From NCBI RefSeq assembly GCF_016616235.1, contig NZ_CP067100.1, forward strand, positions 4,771,001 to 4,835,000: 64,000 nt of DNA, in the 5' to 3' direction. The stretch is from Bradyrhizobium diazoefficiens. GTDB lineage: Bacteria; Pseudomonadota; Alphaproteobacteria; Rhizobiales; Xanthobacteraceae. Every line of letters starts with the position of its first letter. The stretch's first letter is position 1. The notes below the pieces were generated by a model. It did no database searches. It was given only the letters and a program-made list of their open reading frames with translations, and had not been told where the DNA came from. Below are positions 16,336-24,821 of the stretch, in pieces. Position numbers and translations under genes: made by a program.

Positions 16336-16791
16336 TCACCTCAACTTGTTCAACAGCGCCATCAGCGTCTCGCGCTCCCTGGCGTCGAGCGGCGCGAGCG
16401 TCTCGCGCGTGATCGCAAGCGCGTTCGGCGCGACCTTCTCCGCAAGCTGTTGACCGGCGCGCGTCAGGCTCACCAGCAAGCGCCGGCCGTCCTCGGGATC
16501 CTGGCTGGTCTCGGTGAGGCCGCGCGCCGTCAGCCGGTCGATCACGCCCTTGATGGTGGCGACGTCCATCGCCGTCAGCCGCCCGAGTTGGTTCTGTGAG
16601 CACGGTCCGGTCTCGGCGAGCTTCGACAGCGCCGCCCATTGGGTCGGCGTCAGATTGGTGCCGATGTCTCGTGAGAAGATCGAGCTGTGCCGCTGCCAGA
16701 CCTGGCGCAGGATGAATCCGACCTGCTCGTCGAGCACGTAGGGCGGTTTTGCCGGTTTGATGTTCTTCTTCGCCGCGACGCTTCTTGCCAT
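16336..16791 (-). CDS. MarR-family regulator of the nicotinate cluster
   Basis: A 151-residue winged-helix regulator. The lysine-rich N-terminus (KKNIKPAKPPYV) leads into the dimerisation helix, then TPTQWAALSKL, the recognition helix around AMDVATIKGVIDRLTARGL and the wing SQDPEDGRRLLVSLT. Location inside the nicotinate locus and type match NicR, the MarR repressor of Pseudomonas nicotinate genes that responds to 6-hydroxynicotinate, but orthology is inferred. ATG 16791 is used; a GTG at 16809 overlapping the livF stop as GTGA is an equally defensible start and would add six residues. Confidence 0.82.
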   Translation of the reverse strand: MARSVAAKKNIKPAKPPYVLDEQVGFILRQVWQRHSSIFSRDIGTNLTPTQWAALSKLAETGPCSQNQLGRLTAMDVATIKGVIDRLTARGLTETSQDPEDGRRLLVSLTRAGQQLAEKVAPNALAITRETLAPLDARERETLMALLNKLR

Positions 16792-16805
16792 CCCTTCCCC
16801 GCCCT

Positions 16806-17510
16806 TCACAACGACAGATGCGCGTCGCGGATGTCCGGACGCGCGTCGAGCTCGGCCATGGTGCCGCCGAAACAGATGCGGCCGCGCTCGATGATATAGG
16901 CGCGGTCGGAGATCAGCCGCGCGAAGTGCAGATTCTGCTCGGAGACGACGATGCTGACGCCCTCCTTCTTCATGGTCAGGATGGCATCGACCATCTGCTC
17001 CACGATCTTCGGCGACAGGCCTTCCGAGGGCTCGTCGAGCAGCACCAATGACGGATTGCCCATCAGCGTGCGCGCGATGGTCAGCATCTGCTGCTCGCCG
17101 CCGCTCATGCGCCCGCCCGGACGGCTCTTCATTTCACCCAGATTTGGAAACAGCGCGAACAGTTTTTCGCGCGTCCAGTGCGGGGCGTTCGGACGCTTGG
17201 GCTGGCGGCCGACTTCGAGATTTTCTTCCACCGTCAGGTCAGTGAAGATGCGCCGCTCCTCCGGCACATAGCCGAGGCCCTCGCGCACGATCTCGTGCGT
17301 CGGCTTCGCCGAGACGTCCTTGCCCTCGAACATGATGCAGCCGGTTCGCTGCGCCACGAGCCCGACGATCGAACGAAACGTCGTCGACTTGCCGGCGCCG
17401 TTGCGCCCGAGCAGCGCGACGACCTCGCCCTCGCCGACCTCGAAGCCGATGTCGAAGAGGATGTGCGCCGGGCCGTAATGGCTGTTGAGCGCCTCGACGG
17501 TCAGCTTCAT
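16806..17510 (-). CDS. livF: HAAT-type ABC transporter ATPase, LivF-like
   Basis: A 234-residue cytoplasmic ATPase. Walker A GRNGAGKST, the signature MSGGEQQML and Walker B LVLLDEPSEGLSP are all intact, and the short length and N-terminal LTVEALNSHYGPAHILFD identify the LivF subgroup. Its ATG overlaps the livG stop by four bases. With the fused permease and binding protein it makes a complete importer of the hydrophobic amino acid/amide/aromatic acid family, probably for nicotinate or a related acid given its position. Confidence 0.92.
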   Translation of the reverse strand: MKLTVEALNSHYGPAHILFDIGFEVGEGEVVALLGRNGAGKSTTFRSIVGLVAQRTGCIMFEGKDVSAKPTHEIVREGLGYVPEERRIFTDLTVEENLEVGRQPKRPNAPHWTREKLFALFPNLGEMKSRPGGRMSGGEQQMLTIARTLMGNPSLVLLDEPSEGLSPKIVEQMVDAILTMKKEGVSIVVSEQNLHFARLISDRAYIIERGRICFGGTMAELDARPDIRDAHLSL

Positions 17511-18298
17511 GTCGAGGCTCCCTCGCGGTGGCGGGCATCGTAAACGAGGCCCTCGCCGAGATAGACCGCCTGCACCTGCGGATTACCTCGCACCTCGGCC
17601 GGCGAGCCCTCGGCGATCAGCGTGCCGCGATTTAGCACGAGGATGCGGTCGGCATGCTCGAACACCACGTCCATGTCGTGCTCGGTGAAGAGCACGCCTA
17701 TGGATTTTTCCCGTGCGATCTGAGCCGTCAGCCGCATCAAATCGACGCGCTCGCGCGGCGCCATGCCGGCGGTCGGCTCGTCCATCAAAAGCAGCTTGGG
17801 CTCATTGGCGAGCGCGACCGCCAGCTCGAGCCGCTTGAGGTCGCCATAGGCGAGCTCGCCGCAGGGACGATCGGCGTAGCCGCTCATGCCGACGAGCTCC
17901 AGCAAACGGCCGGCCTCGCCGCGATCGAAATTCGGCGCCGAGCCGAACAAATTGAACAGCTGCCTCCCGTGCGAGATCAGCGCGACCTGCACATTTTCGC
18001 GCACGGTCATGGTGGCGAAGGTCGCGGTGATCTGGAAGGTGCGGCCGACGCCCATGCGCCAGATGTCGCGCGGCTTCTTGCCGGTGGTTTCTTCGCCGAG
18101 CAGGCGGACATGGCCGCTATCAGGCCTGTTCTGGCCATTGAGCATATCGAAGCAAGTGCTTTTTCCCGCGCCGTTCGGGCCGATCAGCGCCAAAATCTCG
18201 CCTGATCGCAGCGAGAACGAGACGCCGCGCACGGCATGGATGCCGCCGTAGGATTTGCTCAGGCCTTCAACCGCGAGAAGTGGGGGTGCTAGGCTCAT
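17507..18298 (-). CDS. livG: HAAT-type ABC transporter ATPase, LivG-like
   Basis: A 263-residue ATPase. Walker A is GPNGAGKST, the signature region reads LAYGDLKRLELA, as in LivG proteins, and Walker B is LLLMDEPTAGM. It pairs with LivF on the cytoplasmic face of the permease. ATG 18298 overlaps the permease stop (ATGA); the much longer upstream reading is an unrelated frame of the permease gene. Second ATPase of the same importer operon. Confidence 0.92.
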   Translation of the reverse strand: MSLAPPLLAVEGLSKSYGGIHAVRGVSFSLRSGEILALIGPNGAGKSTCFDMLNGQNRPDSGHVRLLGEETTGKKPRDIWRMGVGRTFQITATFATMTVRENVQVALISHGRQLFNLFGSAPNFDRGEAGRLLELVGMSGYADRPCGELAYGDLKRLELAVALANEPKLLLMDEPTAGMAPRERVDLMRLTAQIAREKSIGVLFTEHDMDVVFEHADRILVLNRGTLIAEGSPAEVRGNPQVQAVYLGEGLVYDARHREGAST

Positions 18299-20184
18299 TC
18301 GGCAGACTCGATCGGCTTGGCGAGCAAAGGTGATCCCGGCGGCGAGGCCTTCCGGCGGCGCTGCGCCAGTGTCTCCAGCATACCGACGATGCCCTTGGGG
18401 AAGACGACGACGATCAGCACGATGAAGCCGCCGAGGACGAGTTTCGAGAGGTCGGTCTGGCTGACCAGCCAGATGTTCAAAGCCTTGTAGACGATCGCGC
18501 CGATCACCGCGCCCGACACCGTCTCGACGCCGCCGAGCAGCACCATGACGAGGGCATCGACCGAGAGCGAGATGCCGAGATTGTCGGGGAAGACGCTGCC
18601 CTTGAGATAGGCGAACAGCGCGCCACCAATACCGGCGGTCGTGCCCGCGATCACGAAGGCGGTCCACTGGATGCGCTTGGCGTTGATGCCGACGGCCTCG
18701 CTGCGCAAAGCTGAGTCGCGCGTGGCGCGCAGCGCGTAGCCGAACGGCGAGAATATCATGGCCCGCAGCGCGATCGTGACGAGCGCCGCAACGCCCAGCG
18801 CCAGCCAGTAGAAATGCGACGGGCTCGCCGCCCAGCTTGCAGGCCACACGCCCAGGATGCCGTTATCGCCGCCTGTCACGTTGACCCACTGGAACGCGAC
18901 CGACCAGACGATCTGCGCGAACGCGAGCGTCAGCATCGCGAAATAGACGCCGGAGAGCTGCACCGCGAAGAAGCCGAACACCGCAGCGCCTATGCAGCCG
19001 AGCAGCGGCCCGAGCAGCAGGCAGGCGATCATCGGCAACCCCGCCATCTTGGCGAGGAAGGCGACACCATAGGCGCCGAGCCCGAAATAGGCGGCATGAC
19101 CGAAGGACGCCAGCCCGCCCACCGACATCAGGAAGTGCAAGGAGACGGCGAAGATCACGAAGATCGCGATCTCGGAGCCGACCGTCAGCGCGTAATTGCC
19201 GGCAAACAGCGGCAGCGTCGCCGCGATGACCAGCGCCGCCAGCGCGGCCAATCGTTCGTTCGACGTCAGCGGCCGCCAGGGGTTGACGGTGAGGCCCGGC
19301 GTCCTGCGCGCGGGTGCCTCGGGCTTGCCGAACAGGCCCCATGGGCGGACGATCAGCACCATCGCCATCACCAGGAAGACCAGGATGATGGAGATTTTCG
19401 GGAAGATCAGGATGCCGAAGGCGTTGAGCTCGGAGACCAGCACCGCCGCGACGAAGGCGCCGACGATGCTGCCGAGACCGCCGATCACGACGACGACGAA
19501 GACCTCGACAATGATGCGCAGATCCATGGCATGATGCACGGCATCGCGCGGGATCTGGAGCGCGCCGCCAAGCGCTGCGAGGAAGACGCCGACCGCGAAC
19601 ACGCTCGTGAACAGCCACTTCTGATTGACGCCGAGCGCTGCGACCATGTCGCGGTCCTGCGTCGCCGCGCGCACCAGCACGCCCCAGCGGGTGCGCTGGA
19701 ACAGCAGCCAGAGAATGCCGAGCACGACCGGACCGAGCACGATCAGGAACAGGTCATAGCTGGGAATGTTCTGCCCGAAGAAATCAATCGCGCCCTTGAA
19801 GCCCGGCGCACGGCGGCCGACGAGATCGTCGGGGCCCCAGATCAACACGACGAGATCCTCGACCATCAAGGTTAGGCCGAAGGTCGCGAGCAGCTGAAAC
19901 AATTCAGGCGCGTGATAGATGCGGCGGAGCAGCACCATCTCGACGATGACGCCGATCAGCGCCACCGCGAGCGCGGCCAGCACGATGCTGCCCCAGAAGC
20001 CGAACGCACCCGACAGCCGTTCGGTGAGCGTGAAGGCGATGTAGGCGCCGATCATATAGAAGGCGCCATGCGCGAAATTCACGATCCGCGTCACGCCGAA
20101 GATGATCGACAGACCCGAGGCCACCAGAAACAGCGACGCTGCGCTGGCGAGACCGGTCAGAAACTGTACGACATAAAAGGCCAT
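18295..20184 (-). CDS. fused HAAT ABC permease (LivH-LivM)
   Basis: A 629-residue inner-membrane protein made of two permeases usually encoded separately. Residues 1 to about 290 are LivH-like (GLSIIFGVTRIVNFAHGAFYM near the start, abridged), then a short proline/arginine-rich linker (PEAPARRTPG), then a LivM-like half with SVGGLASFGHAAYFGLGAYG and the cytoplasmic ALRATRDSALRSEAVGIN coupling loop (abridged). One chain therefore forms the whole membrane pore and fixes a 1:1 ratio of the two halves. It is separated from its binding-protein gene by a large palindromic repeat. Confidence 0.9.
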   Translation of the reverse strand: MAFYVVQFLTGLASAASLFLVASGLSIIFGVTRIVNFAHGAFYMIGAYIAFTLTERLSGAFGFWGSIVLAALAVALIGVIVEMVLLRRIYHAPELFQLLATFGLTLMVEDLVVLIWGPDDLVGRRAPGFKGAIDFFGQNIPSYDLFLIVLGPVVLGILWLLFQRTRWGVLVRAATQDRDMVAALGVNQKWLFTSVFAVGVFLAALGGALQIPRDAVHHAMDLRIIVEVFVVVVIGGLGSIVGAFVAAVLVSELNAFGILIFPKISIILVFLVMAMVLIVRPWGLFGKPEAPARRTPGLTVNPWRPLTSNERLAALAALVIAATLPLFAGNYALTVGSEIAIFVIFAVSLHFLMSVGGLASFGHAAYFGLGAYGVAFLAKMAGLPMIACLLLGPLLGCIGAAVFGFFAVQLSGVYFAMLTLAFAQIVWSVAFQWVNVTGGDNGILGVWPASWAASPSHFYWLALGVAALVTIALRAMIFSPFGYALRATRDSALRSEAVGINAKRIQWTAFVIAGTTAGIGGALFAYLKGSVFPDNLGISLSVDALVMVLLGGVETVSGAVIGAIVYKALNIWLVSQTDLSKLVLGGFIVLIVVVFPKGIVGMLETLAQRRRKASPPGSPLLAKPIESAE

Positions 20185-20209
20185 CGGTGGTCCGGGTTGG
20201 GTTTGAAGT

Positions 20210-20370
20210 CACCTCGCCCCGCTCTTGCGGGGAGAGGTCGGATCGCTTCCGGTGATGCGAAGCATCGTCCGGTGCGATCCGGGTGAGGGGCTCTCTCCAC
20301 CAGCGCGGGGCGTGGAGAGAGCCCCTCACCCCAACCCTCTCCCCGCGAAGAGCGGGGAGAGGGAGAGATA
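20210..20370. repeat. large palindromic repeat between permease and binding-protein genes
   Basis: Composite element with a perfect 17-base-pair hairpin (20284-20300 with 20312-20328) flanked by outer arms CTCCCCGC/GCGGGGAG. A related element occurs at 61049-61172. Inside the operon it could stabilise or partly terminate the mRNA so the binding protein is made in excess. Confidence 0.7.
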
Positions 20371-20380
20371 AAAAGAGAGT

Positions 20381-21583
20381 TCAATCCTTCGGCCGCAGCT
20401 TCGCGACTTCGGCATCGCTCGGCAGATAGTCCGAGCCCTTCTTGTAGGACGAGTCCACCATCACGCCCTTGCCGTCCTTCAGCGCGGTCTTGCCGACGAA
20501 GGCCCCCAGCGTCGACTGATGGTCGATCTTGCGGAAGGTGATCTCGCCGAAAGGCGACGGCATCGAAAGACCTTCCGCCGCGGCGATCAGCTTCTCCGGA
20601 TCGGTGGAGCCGGCCTTGGCCAGGATCGCGGCGGCCGCCTTGATGGTCTGGTAGCCGACGATCGAGCCGAGGCGCGGATAGTCGTTGTACTTGCCCTGGT
20701 AGGCCTTCAGGAACGCATCATGCTCGGGAGTCTTGATCGCGTACCAGGGATAGCCGGTGACGATCCAGCCCTCGGGTGTCTCGTCCTTCAGCGGGTCGAG
20801 ATATTCCGGCTCGCCGGTCAGGAAGGAGACGACCTCGCGTCCCTTGAAGAGGCCACGAGTGTTGCCCTCGCGCACGAGCTTGACGAGATCGGCGCCGAAG
20901 GTGACGTTGAGAATGGCTTCCGGATTAGCTTGCGCAACCGCCTGCACCACCGGGCCCGCATCGATCTTGCCCTGTGGCGGCCATTGCTCGTCGACCCACT
21001 GGATATCGGGGCGCTTCTCCGACATCAGCTTCTTGAATACCGCGACCGCCGACTGACCGTATTCGTAGTTCGGCGCAATCGTCGCCCAGCGTTTTGCCGG
21101 CAGCTTGCTGGCCGCTTCCACGAGCATCGCCGCCTGCATGTAGTTGGAGGGCCGCAGACGGAACGTGTACTTGTTGCCCTTCGACCAGGTGATGGCGTCG
21201 GTCAGCGGCTCGGCTGCGAGGAAGAATACCTTCTTCTGATTGGCGAAGTCGCTGACGGCGAGGCCGATGTTCGACAGGAACGTGCCCGTCAGCATCGCCA
21301 CACCTTCGCTGGAGACGAGTTCGTTGGCCGCGGTCTGCGCGTCCGCCGGCTTGCCGCCGTCGTCCTTGGAGATGACGACCAGCTTCTTGCCGTTGATGCC
21401 GCCGGCCGCGTTGATCTCCTCGACCGCGAGCTGCCAGCCCTTGCGGTAGGGCTCGGTGAAGGCCGGCAGCAACGAGTAACTGTTGATCTCGCCGATCTTG
21501 ATGTCCTGCGCCACGGCCGACTGACCCATGCCGCCCGCCAGGAGCGCGAAGGCCGCGCCGACGAAATAGTTTCTTGCTCGCAT
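20381..21583 (-). CDS. HAAT-type periplasmic substrate-binding protein
   Basis: A 400-residue type I periplasmic binding protein. Residues 1-25 are a signal peptide ending AVAQ, followed by DIKIGEINSYS and GWQLAVEEINAAGGINGKK, the standard LivJ-like entry to the first lobe. GGON-type hinge residues VSSEGVAMLTGTFLS lie in the first domain. It delivers ligand to the fused permease. Cluster context suggests nicotinate or another small aromatic acid rather than branched-chain amino acids. GGAGG sits five bases before ATG 21583. Confidence 0.87.
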   Translation of the reverse strand: MRARNYFVGAAFALLAGGMGQSAVAQDIKIGEINSYSLLPAFTEPYRKGWQLAVEEINAAGGINGKKLVVISKDDGGKPADAQTAANELVSSEGVAMLTGTFLSNIGLAVSDFANQKKVFFLAAEPLTDAITWSKGNKYTFRLRPSNYMQAAMLVEAASKLPAKRWATIAPNYEYGQSAVAVFKKLMSEKRPDIQWVDEQWPPQGKIDAGPVVQAVAQANPEAILNVTFGADLVKLVREGNTRGLFKGREVVSFLTGEPEYLDPLKDETPEGWIVTGYPWYAIKTPEHDAFLKAYQGKYNDYPRLGSIVGYQTIKAAAAILAKAGSTDPEKLIAAAEGLSMPSPFGEITFRKIDHQSTLGAFVGKTALKDGKGVMVDSSYKKGSDYLPSDAEVAKLRPKD

Positions 21584-21616
21584 CCCAACCTCCAGTTTTG
21601 AACTCTCTTGCGTCTT

Positions 21617-22201
21617 CTATCGCAAACCGTCTTCGCCCTTGATCTCCGCAACCGTCAGGCCCCCGACACGCGGCAGCGGCCGGCCGCTGTCGGTGACGGC
21701 GACCGCGACCATGATCTCGTTGGCGCGCGGCGCGTCGTTGATCTGCACCTCCATGCCGTCGAAATGGCTGCGCACGAAGGCCGCATCCTTGTGCCCGAGC
21801 GGAATGTCGAGCGTCGTGCCGGGGCCGCTGCGCTTCTTCGACGAGGGGATCAGCGCCGCGCCCTTGCCCAGGACTTTCCGCACCGGCGCGCCCATCTTGG
21901 GGTGAAGGATCGCGGCGGCGTGTTCCAGTTCGCCATTCTCGCCGACGGCCGCGGCCTTGCCGTAGCTCTGCGCCTTGGCGCCCTCGATGCCCAGCGCCGC
22001 CACCGCGCGCTTCGACAGGAGCTCGCCGAGTTCCTCGCCGATCGCGATCAGCGGCGACAGGTCCTCGACATATTGTCCGGCGAACGGATTTTCGATCACG
22101 GCGATCGCCGCAGCACGCCGGCTCGGCGGCGAGACCTTTTGGCCCATCTCCATCTGCGTCTCCTCGACGACGGTGACGATCTTGCGGATGATCGCGCTCA
22201 T
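21617..22201 (-). CDS. DUF1185 'amino acid synthesis' family protein
   Basis: A 194-residue protein of PF06684. Family residues include IVTVVEETQMEMGQ near the start, AVIENPFAGQYVEDLSPL and the histidine-containing LEHAAAILHPKMGAPVRK segment. No biochemical function is established despite the family name. It precedes the UPF0280 and 6-hydroxynicotinate reductase genes in reverse gene order, and the trio is on one transcript, so it probably assists nicotinate breakdown. AAGGA precedes ATG 22201; the longer reading from 22237 overlaps the upstream gene and is less likely. Confidence 0.82.
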   Translation of the reverse strand: MSAIIRKIVTVVEETQMEMGQKVSPPSRRAAAIAVIENPFAGQYVEDLSPLIAIGEELGELLSKRAVAALGIEGAKAQSYGKAAAVGENGELEHAAAILHPKMGAPVRKVLGKGAALIPSSKKRSGPGTTLDIPLGHKDAAFVRSHFDGMEVQINDAPRANEIMVAVAVTDSGRPLPRVGGLTVAEIKGEDGLR

Positions 22202-22229
22202 GATTGTTTTCCTTTGGGCACTTCCCTGC

Positions 22230-23126
22230 TCAGGCATAAACCGCGTTCTCCAGCACAGCCGGGCGCGGTCGTTGCCCTTCTATATCCTTTGGTCCGATGA
22301 CAAGCATATCACCACAAAGCCTGAGCACGGCCCCCTCGATCAATCCGCGATCGAATAATTGCCGTGCACATTCCGCGCCAGATTCCAGCGCAGCGCCGGT
22401 CTCATTCTGCGACAAATCACCGACATCTCGGGTGACGAGACGCGCGCCGAGATCGCTGTCAGGCTGAAGCTCGTTCGCGGGTTGCCGGAGGATGGCGGGA
22501 TGCCCGGGCAGATCGACGGCATTGGCGATGACGGTGGCCGCCGCATCGGCCTGCGACGCGGTCGCCGCCAGCACCGTCACGGCATCGGCGATGCCGAGCG
22601 AAAAGCTGCGGCCGTGCCGACCGCTGGTCGCGATGCCGCGCGCGGGATCATTCGCAGTGACCCTCATGGTGCGCATCACGCCGCCACGGTCCGGCCGGTC
22701 CATCAAACCCACCGAAAAATCCTCACCGCGCCCGAGATGCAGCGCGATGTCGCCGCCGTTATTGACGTAGGCCCGATCCAGCGTCGCAGCGCCAAGCATC
22801 GCGCCGAGAATTTCCTCCGCCACACTGCCGGCGACCGCAGCCATCGGCGTGATGAAGCAGTCGGCGGCATAGGGCGCGACAGCAGCGTGCATGCGACGCG
22901 CCACCACGCCTTTCAGCGAGGTCCGCGCCCCGGCGCCCGTCCGCAATTCCGGCAATTCAGCGCAGAGCTCGTCCAGCAAGCCCGTGAACCTTCGCCCGGC
23001 AGCCTCATAGGCCGCGCGCACCTCATCCGCACGGCCCCTCGCCTCGACGATCAGATCAATCGGTCCATCCTGCAAATGCAGCCGCCGGCCATCAGACAGC
23101 AATGCGATTTGCGGGAGCCTCCTCAT
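22230..23126 (-). CDS. UPF0280 / ApbE-like protein
   Basis: A 298-residue protein of the UPF0280 family, distantly related to ApbE FAD:protein FMN transferases. Landmarks are the AAVAGSVAEEIL helix, the AYVNNGGDIALHLG segment corresponding to the ApbE NiGGd motif, and SGRHGRSFSLGIADAVTVLA. Its ATG overlaps the stop of the 6-hydroxynicotinate reductase gene, a coupling that suggests a maturation partner. As I recall, the E. barkeri reductase carries covalently bound flavin, so flavin attachment is a reasonable hypothesis; I did not find a classic ApbE acceptor motif in the reductase. Confidence 0.75.
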   Translation of the reverse strand: MRRLPQIALLSDGRRLHLQDGPIDLIVEARGRADEVRAAYEAAGRRFTGLLDELCAELPELRTGAGARTSLKGVVARRMHAAVAPYAADCFITPMAAVAGSVAEEILGAMLGAATLDRAYVNNGGDIALHLGRGEDFSVGLMDRPDRGGVMRTMRVTANDPARGIATSGRHGRSFSLGIADAVTVLAATASQADAAATVIANAVDLPGHPAILRQPANELQPDSDLGARLVTRDVGDLSQNETGAALESGAECARQLFDRGLIEGAVLRLCGDMLVIGPKDIEGQRPRPAVLENAVYA

Positions 23127-24580
23127 GCGCGACGTCCCGGGATTGGGTTCTGCCAGGGCAGCTGCCGGACGTCCTCACCATTCTGCACCTCGGCAAGCGG
23201 TTTCACATGATCCATGTGCCCGCCGAGCGCGGCGTAGTCGGACAGCCTCATCGTGAACTCGATCGGCGCGACCAGCGCCGGCGTCGGTACGTAGCCGAAT
23301 GCGCCTGAAGGCATCTGCGTCACATCGACCATGTAGGTGATGCCCCCACCCGGCCAGACATAGACAGGCGCGCCGCCGCTGGTGACGCGCGTCAGCGCGT
23401 CCTTGACCGAGCGCGTCAGCCGCACGGGATTGTCGGTGACGCCGGCGCGGAGCGAGCCACCGGCGCCGGCCATGAACAACACCGTGCACAGCGCCGGCTC
23501 GCAATTCTCCTGGATGCGCTCGACCGAGAATTTCAGGTCGGCCGGCATCTCGGTCTCGACCGGCTTCAGGGCTTCGTCGAGCACGTAATAGGACGCATGC
23601 TCGCCGGTGGTGGAGACCATCAGCATCGAAAGACCGGGCCTGGCTTGCTTGGCGTCGAACGGCCCGAGAATCGCCAGCGGATCGGAAATGTTGGTGCCGC
23701 CCCAGCCCGTGCCGGGATCGGCGACCTGGAAATAGCGGCCGGGTGTCGAACGCCGCCCCTTCATCTTGATGCCGGTATCGGCGATGTCGAGCAGCTTGCC
23801 GGCCTGGTGCTCCGACAGCACGCCGGTGATGTGGTCATCGACCACGACGACCTCATCGACCTTGCCATGCCATTGCTTGGCGAACATGCCGATCGTCGCC
23901 GAGCCGCAGCCGACGCGCATGCGCTCTTCTTTCACGCCATTGACGATCGGCGGTTGGCCGGCCTGCACCACCACGCTCGCGCCGCCGTCGATGGTTAGCT
24001 CCACGGCCTTGCAATTGGCGAGATCCATCAGCGTATCGCAAGTGACGCGGCCCTCCTTCTTGGAGCCGCCGGTGAGATGATGCACGCCGCCAAGCGAGAG
24101 CATCTGCGAGCCGTATTCGCTGGTGGTGACGTGTCCGACCGCCTCGCCCTGCGCGCGGACGGTCGCGGTTTCGGGGCCGAGATAGCGATCGGTGTCGATC
24201 TTCACCTTGATGCCGCAATAGGAGAAGATGCCCTCGGTGACCACGGTCACCATGTCAACGCCATCGATCTCGGACGATACGATGAACGGCGCCGGCTTGT
24301 AATCGGGATAGGTCGTGCCCGCGCCGATTGCAGTGACGAAGGTCGAGGGCTCGTGGACGAGCTTGCCGTCCCAGTCTTCGGTGCGATTGAACGGGACGAG
24401 CTTGCCGCCGTGCTCGACGGTGCGCTCCAAGATCACATGGGGATCGACGCGGACCAGCTTGCCGTCGTGATTAGCATAGCGGTCGCAGGCGCCCGCCGCG
24501 CCGGGCTTGATGTAGCACATCACCGGACAGGCATCGCAGCGGATCTTGTCGGTGGCAGCGCTCGTTGTTTCCATCACCAT
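23123..24580 (-). CDS. hnr: 6-hydroxynicotinate reductase
   Basis: A 485-residue iron-sulfur oxidoreductase that reduces 6-hydroxynicotinate with ferredoxin to 6-oxo-1,4,5,6-tetrahydronicotinate. The N-terminal cysteine motif CDACPVMC...C (C15, C18, C22, C32) should hold a cluster. Conserved blocks follow: SEIDGVDMVTVVTEGIFSY, LGGVHHLTGGSKKEGR, MRVGCGSATIGMF and a glycine-rich PDGIT-like VWPGGGITYMVDV. It is divergent from nicAB and has a near-perfect 20-base palindrome 27 bases before its ATG. Co-occurrence with enamidase and NicAB gives the function strong support. Confidence 0.88.
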   Translation of the reverse strand: MVMETTSAATDKIRCDACPVMCYIKPGAAGACDRYANHDGKLVRVDPHVILERTVEHGGKLVPFNRTEDWDGKLVHEPSTFVTAIGAGTTYPDYKPAPFIVSSEIDGVDMVTVVTEGIFSYCGIKVKIDTDRYLGPETATVRAQGEAVGHVTTSEYGSQMLSLGGVHHLTGGSKKEGRVTCDTLMDLANCKAVELTIDGGASVVVQAGQPPIVNGVKEERMRVGCGSATIGMFAKQWHGKVDEVVVVDDHITGVLSEHQAGKLLDIADTGIKMKGRRSTPGRYFQVADPGTGWGGTNISDPLAILGPFDAKQARPGLSMLMVSTTGEHASYYVLDEALKPVETEMPADLKFSVERIQENCEPALCTVLFMAGAGGSLRAGVTDNPVRLTRSVKDALTRVTSGGAPVYVWPGGGITYMVDVTQMPSGAFGYVPTPALVAPIEFTMRLSDYAALGGHMDHVKPLAEVQNGEDVRQLPWQNPIPGRRA

Positions 24581-24606
24581 GTCAAAGCCGGCCGGACCTT
24601 GCGGTT

Positions 24607-24626
24607 ATCATTCGTATACGAACGAT
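24607..24626. promoter_or_regulatory. GTATAC operator before hnr
   Basis: TTCGTATACGAA (24611-24622) is a perfect 12-base palindrome inside a 20-base one (ATC at 24607-24609 and GAT at 24624-24626). It matches the cores at 14917 and 14931. Confidence 0.6.
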
Positions 24627-24762
24627 GTTGCGCGCGCTCCCCTAGGGCTGTCAAGCGGCGGTGCAATGCAAAAGGTGCTGCTGCCGCATAAAACCTCATT
24701 TGCCTATCCGCCCTGTCCACAAAGCGGGCAATTGCGCTGCACTGCGGCATGCACGGCTTGCA

Positions 24763-24778
24763 CGTTTGTGTACAAACG
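24763..24778. promoter_or_regulatory. GTGTAC operator before nicA
   Basis: CGTTTGTGTACAAACG, palindromic except for the central pair, lies 44 bases before the nicA start. It is the same layout as the hnr site with GTGTAC instead of GTATAC. Confidence 0.5.
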
Positions 24779-24821
24779 GTATCGTCGCGGACGTAGATTT
24801 TGATGCAGGCTTGGGAACGAG

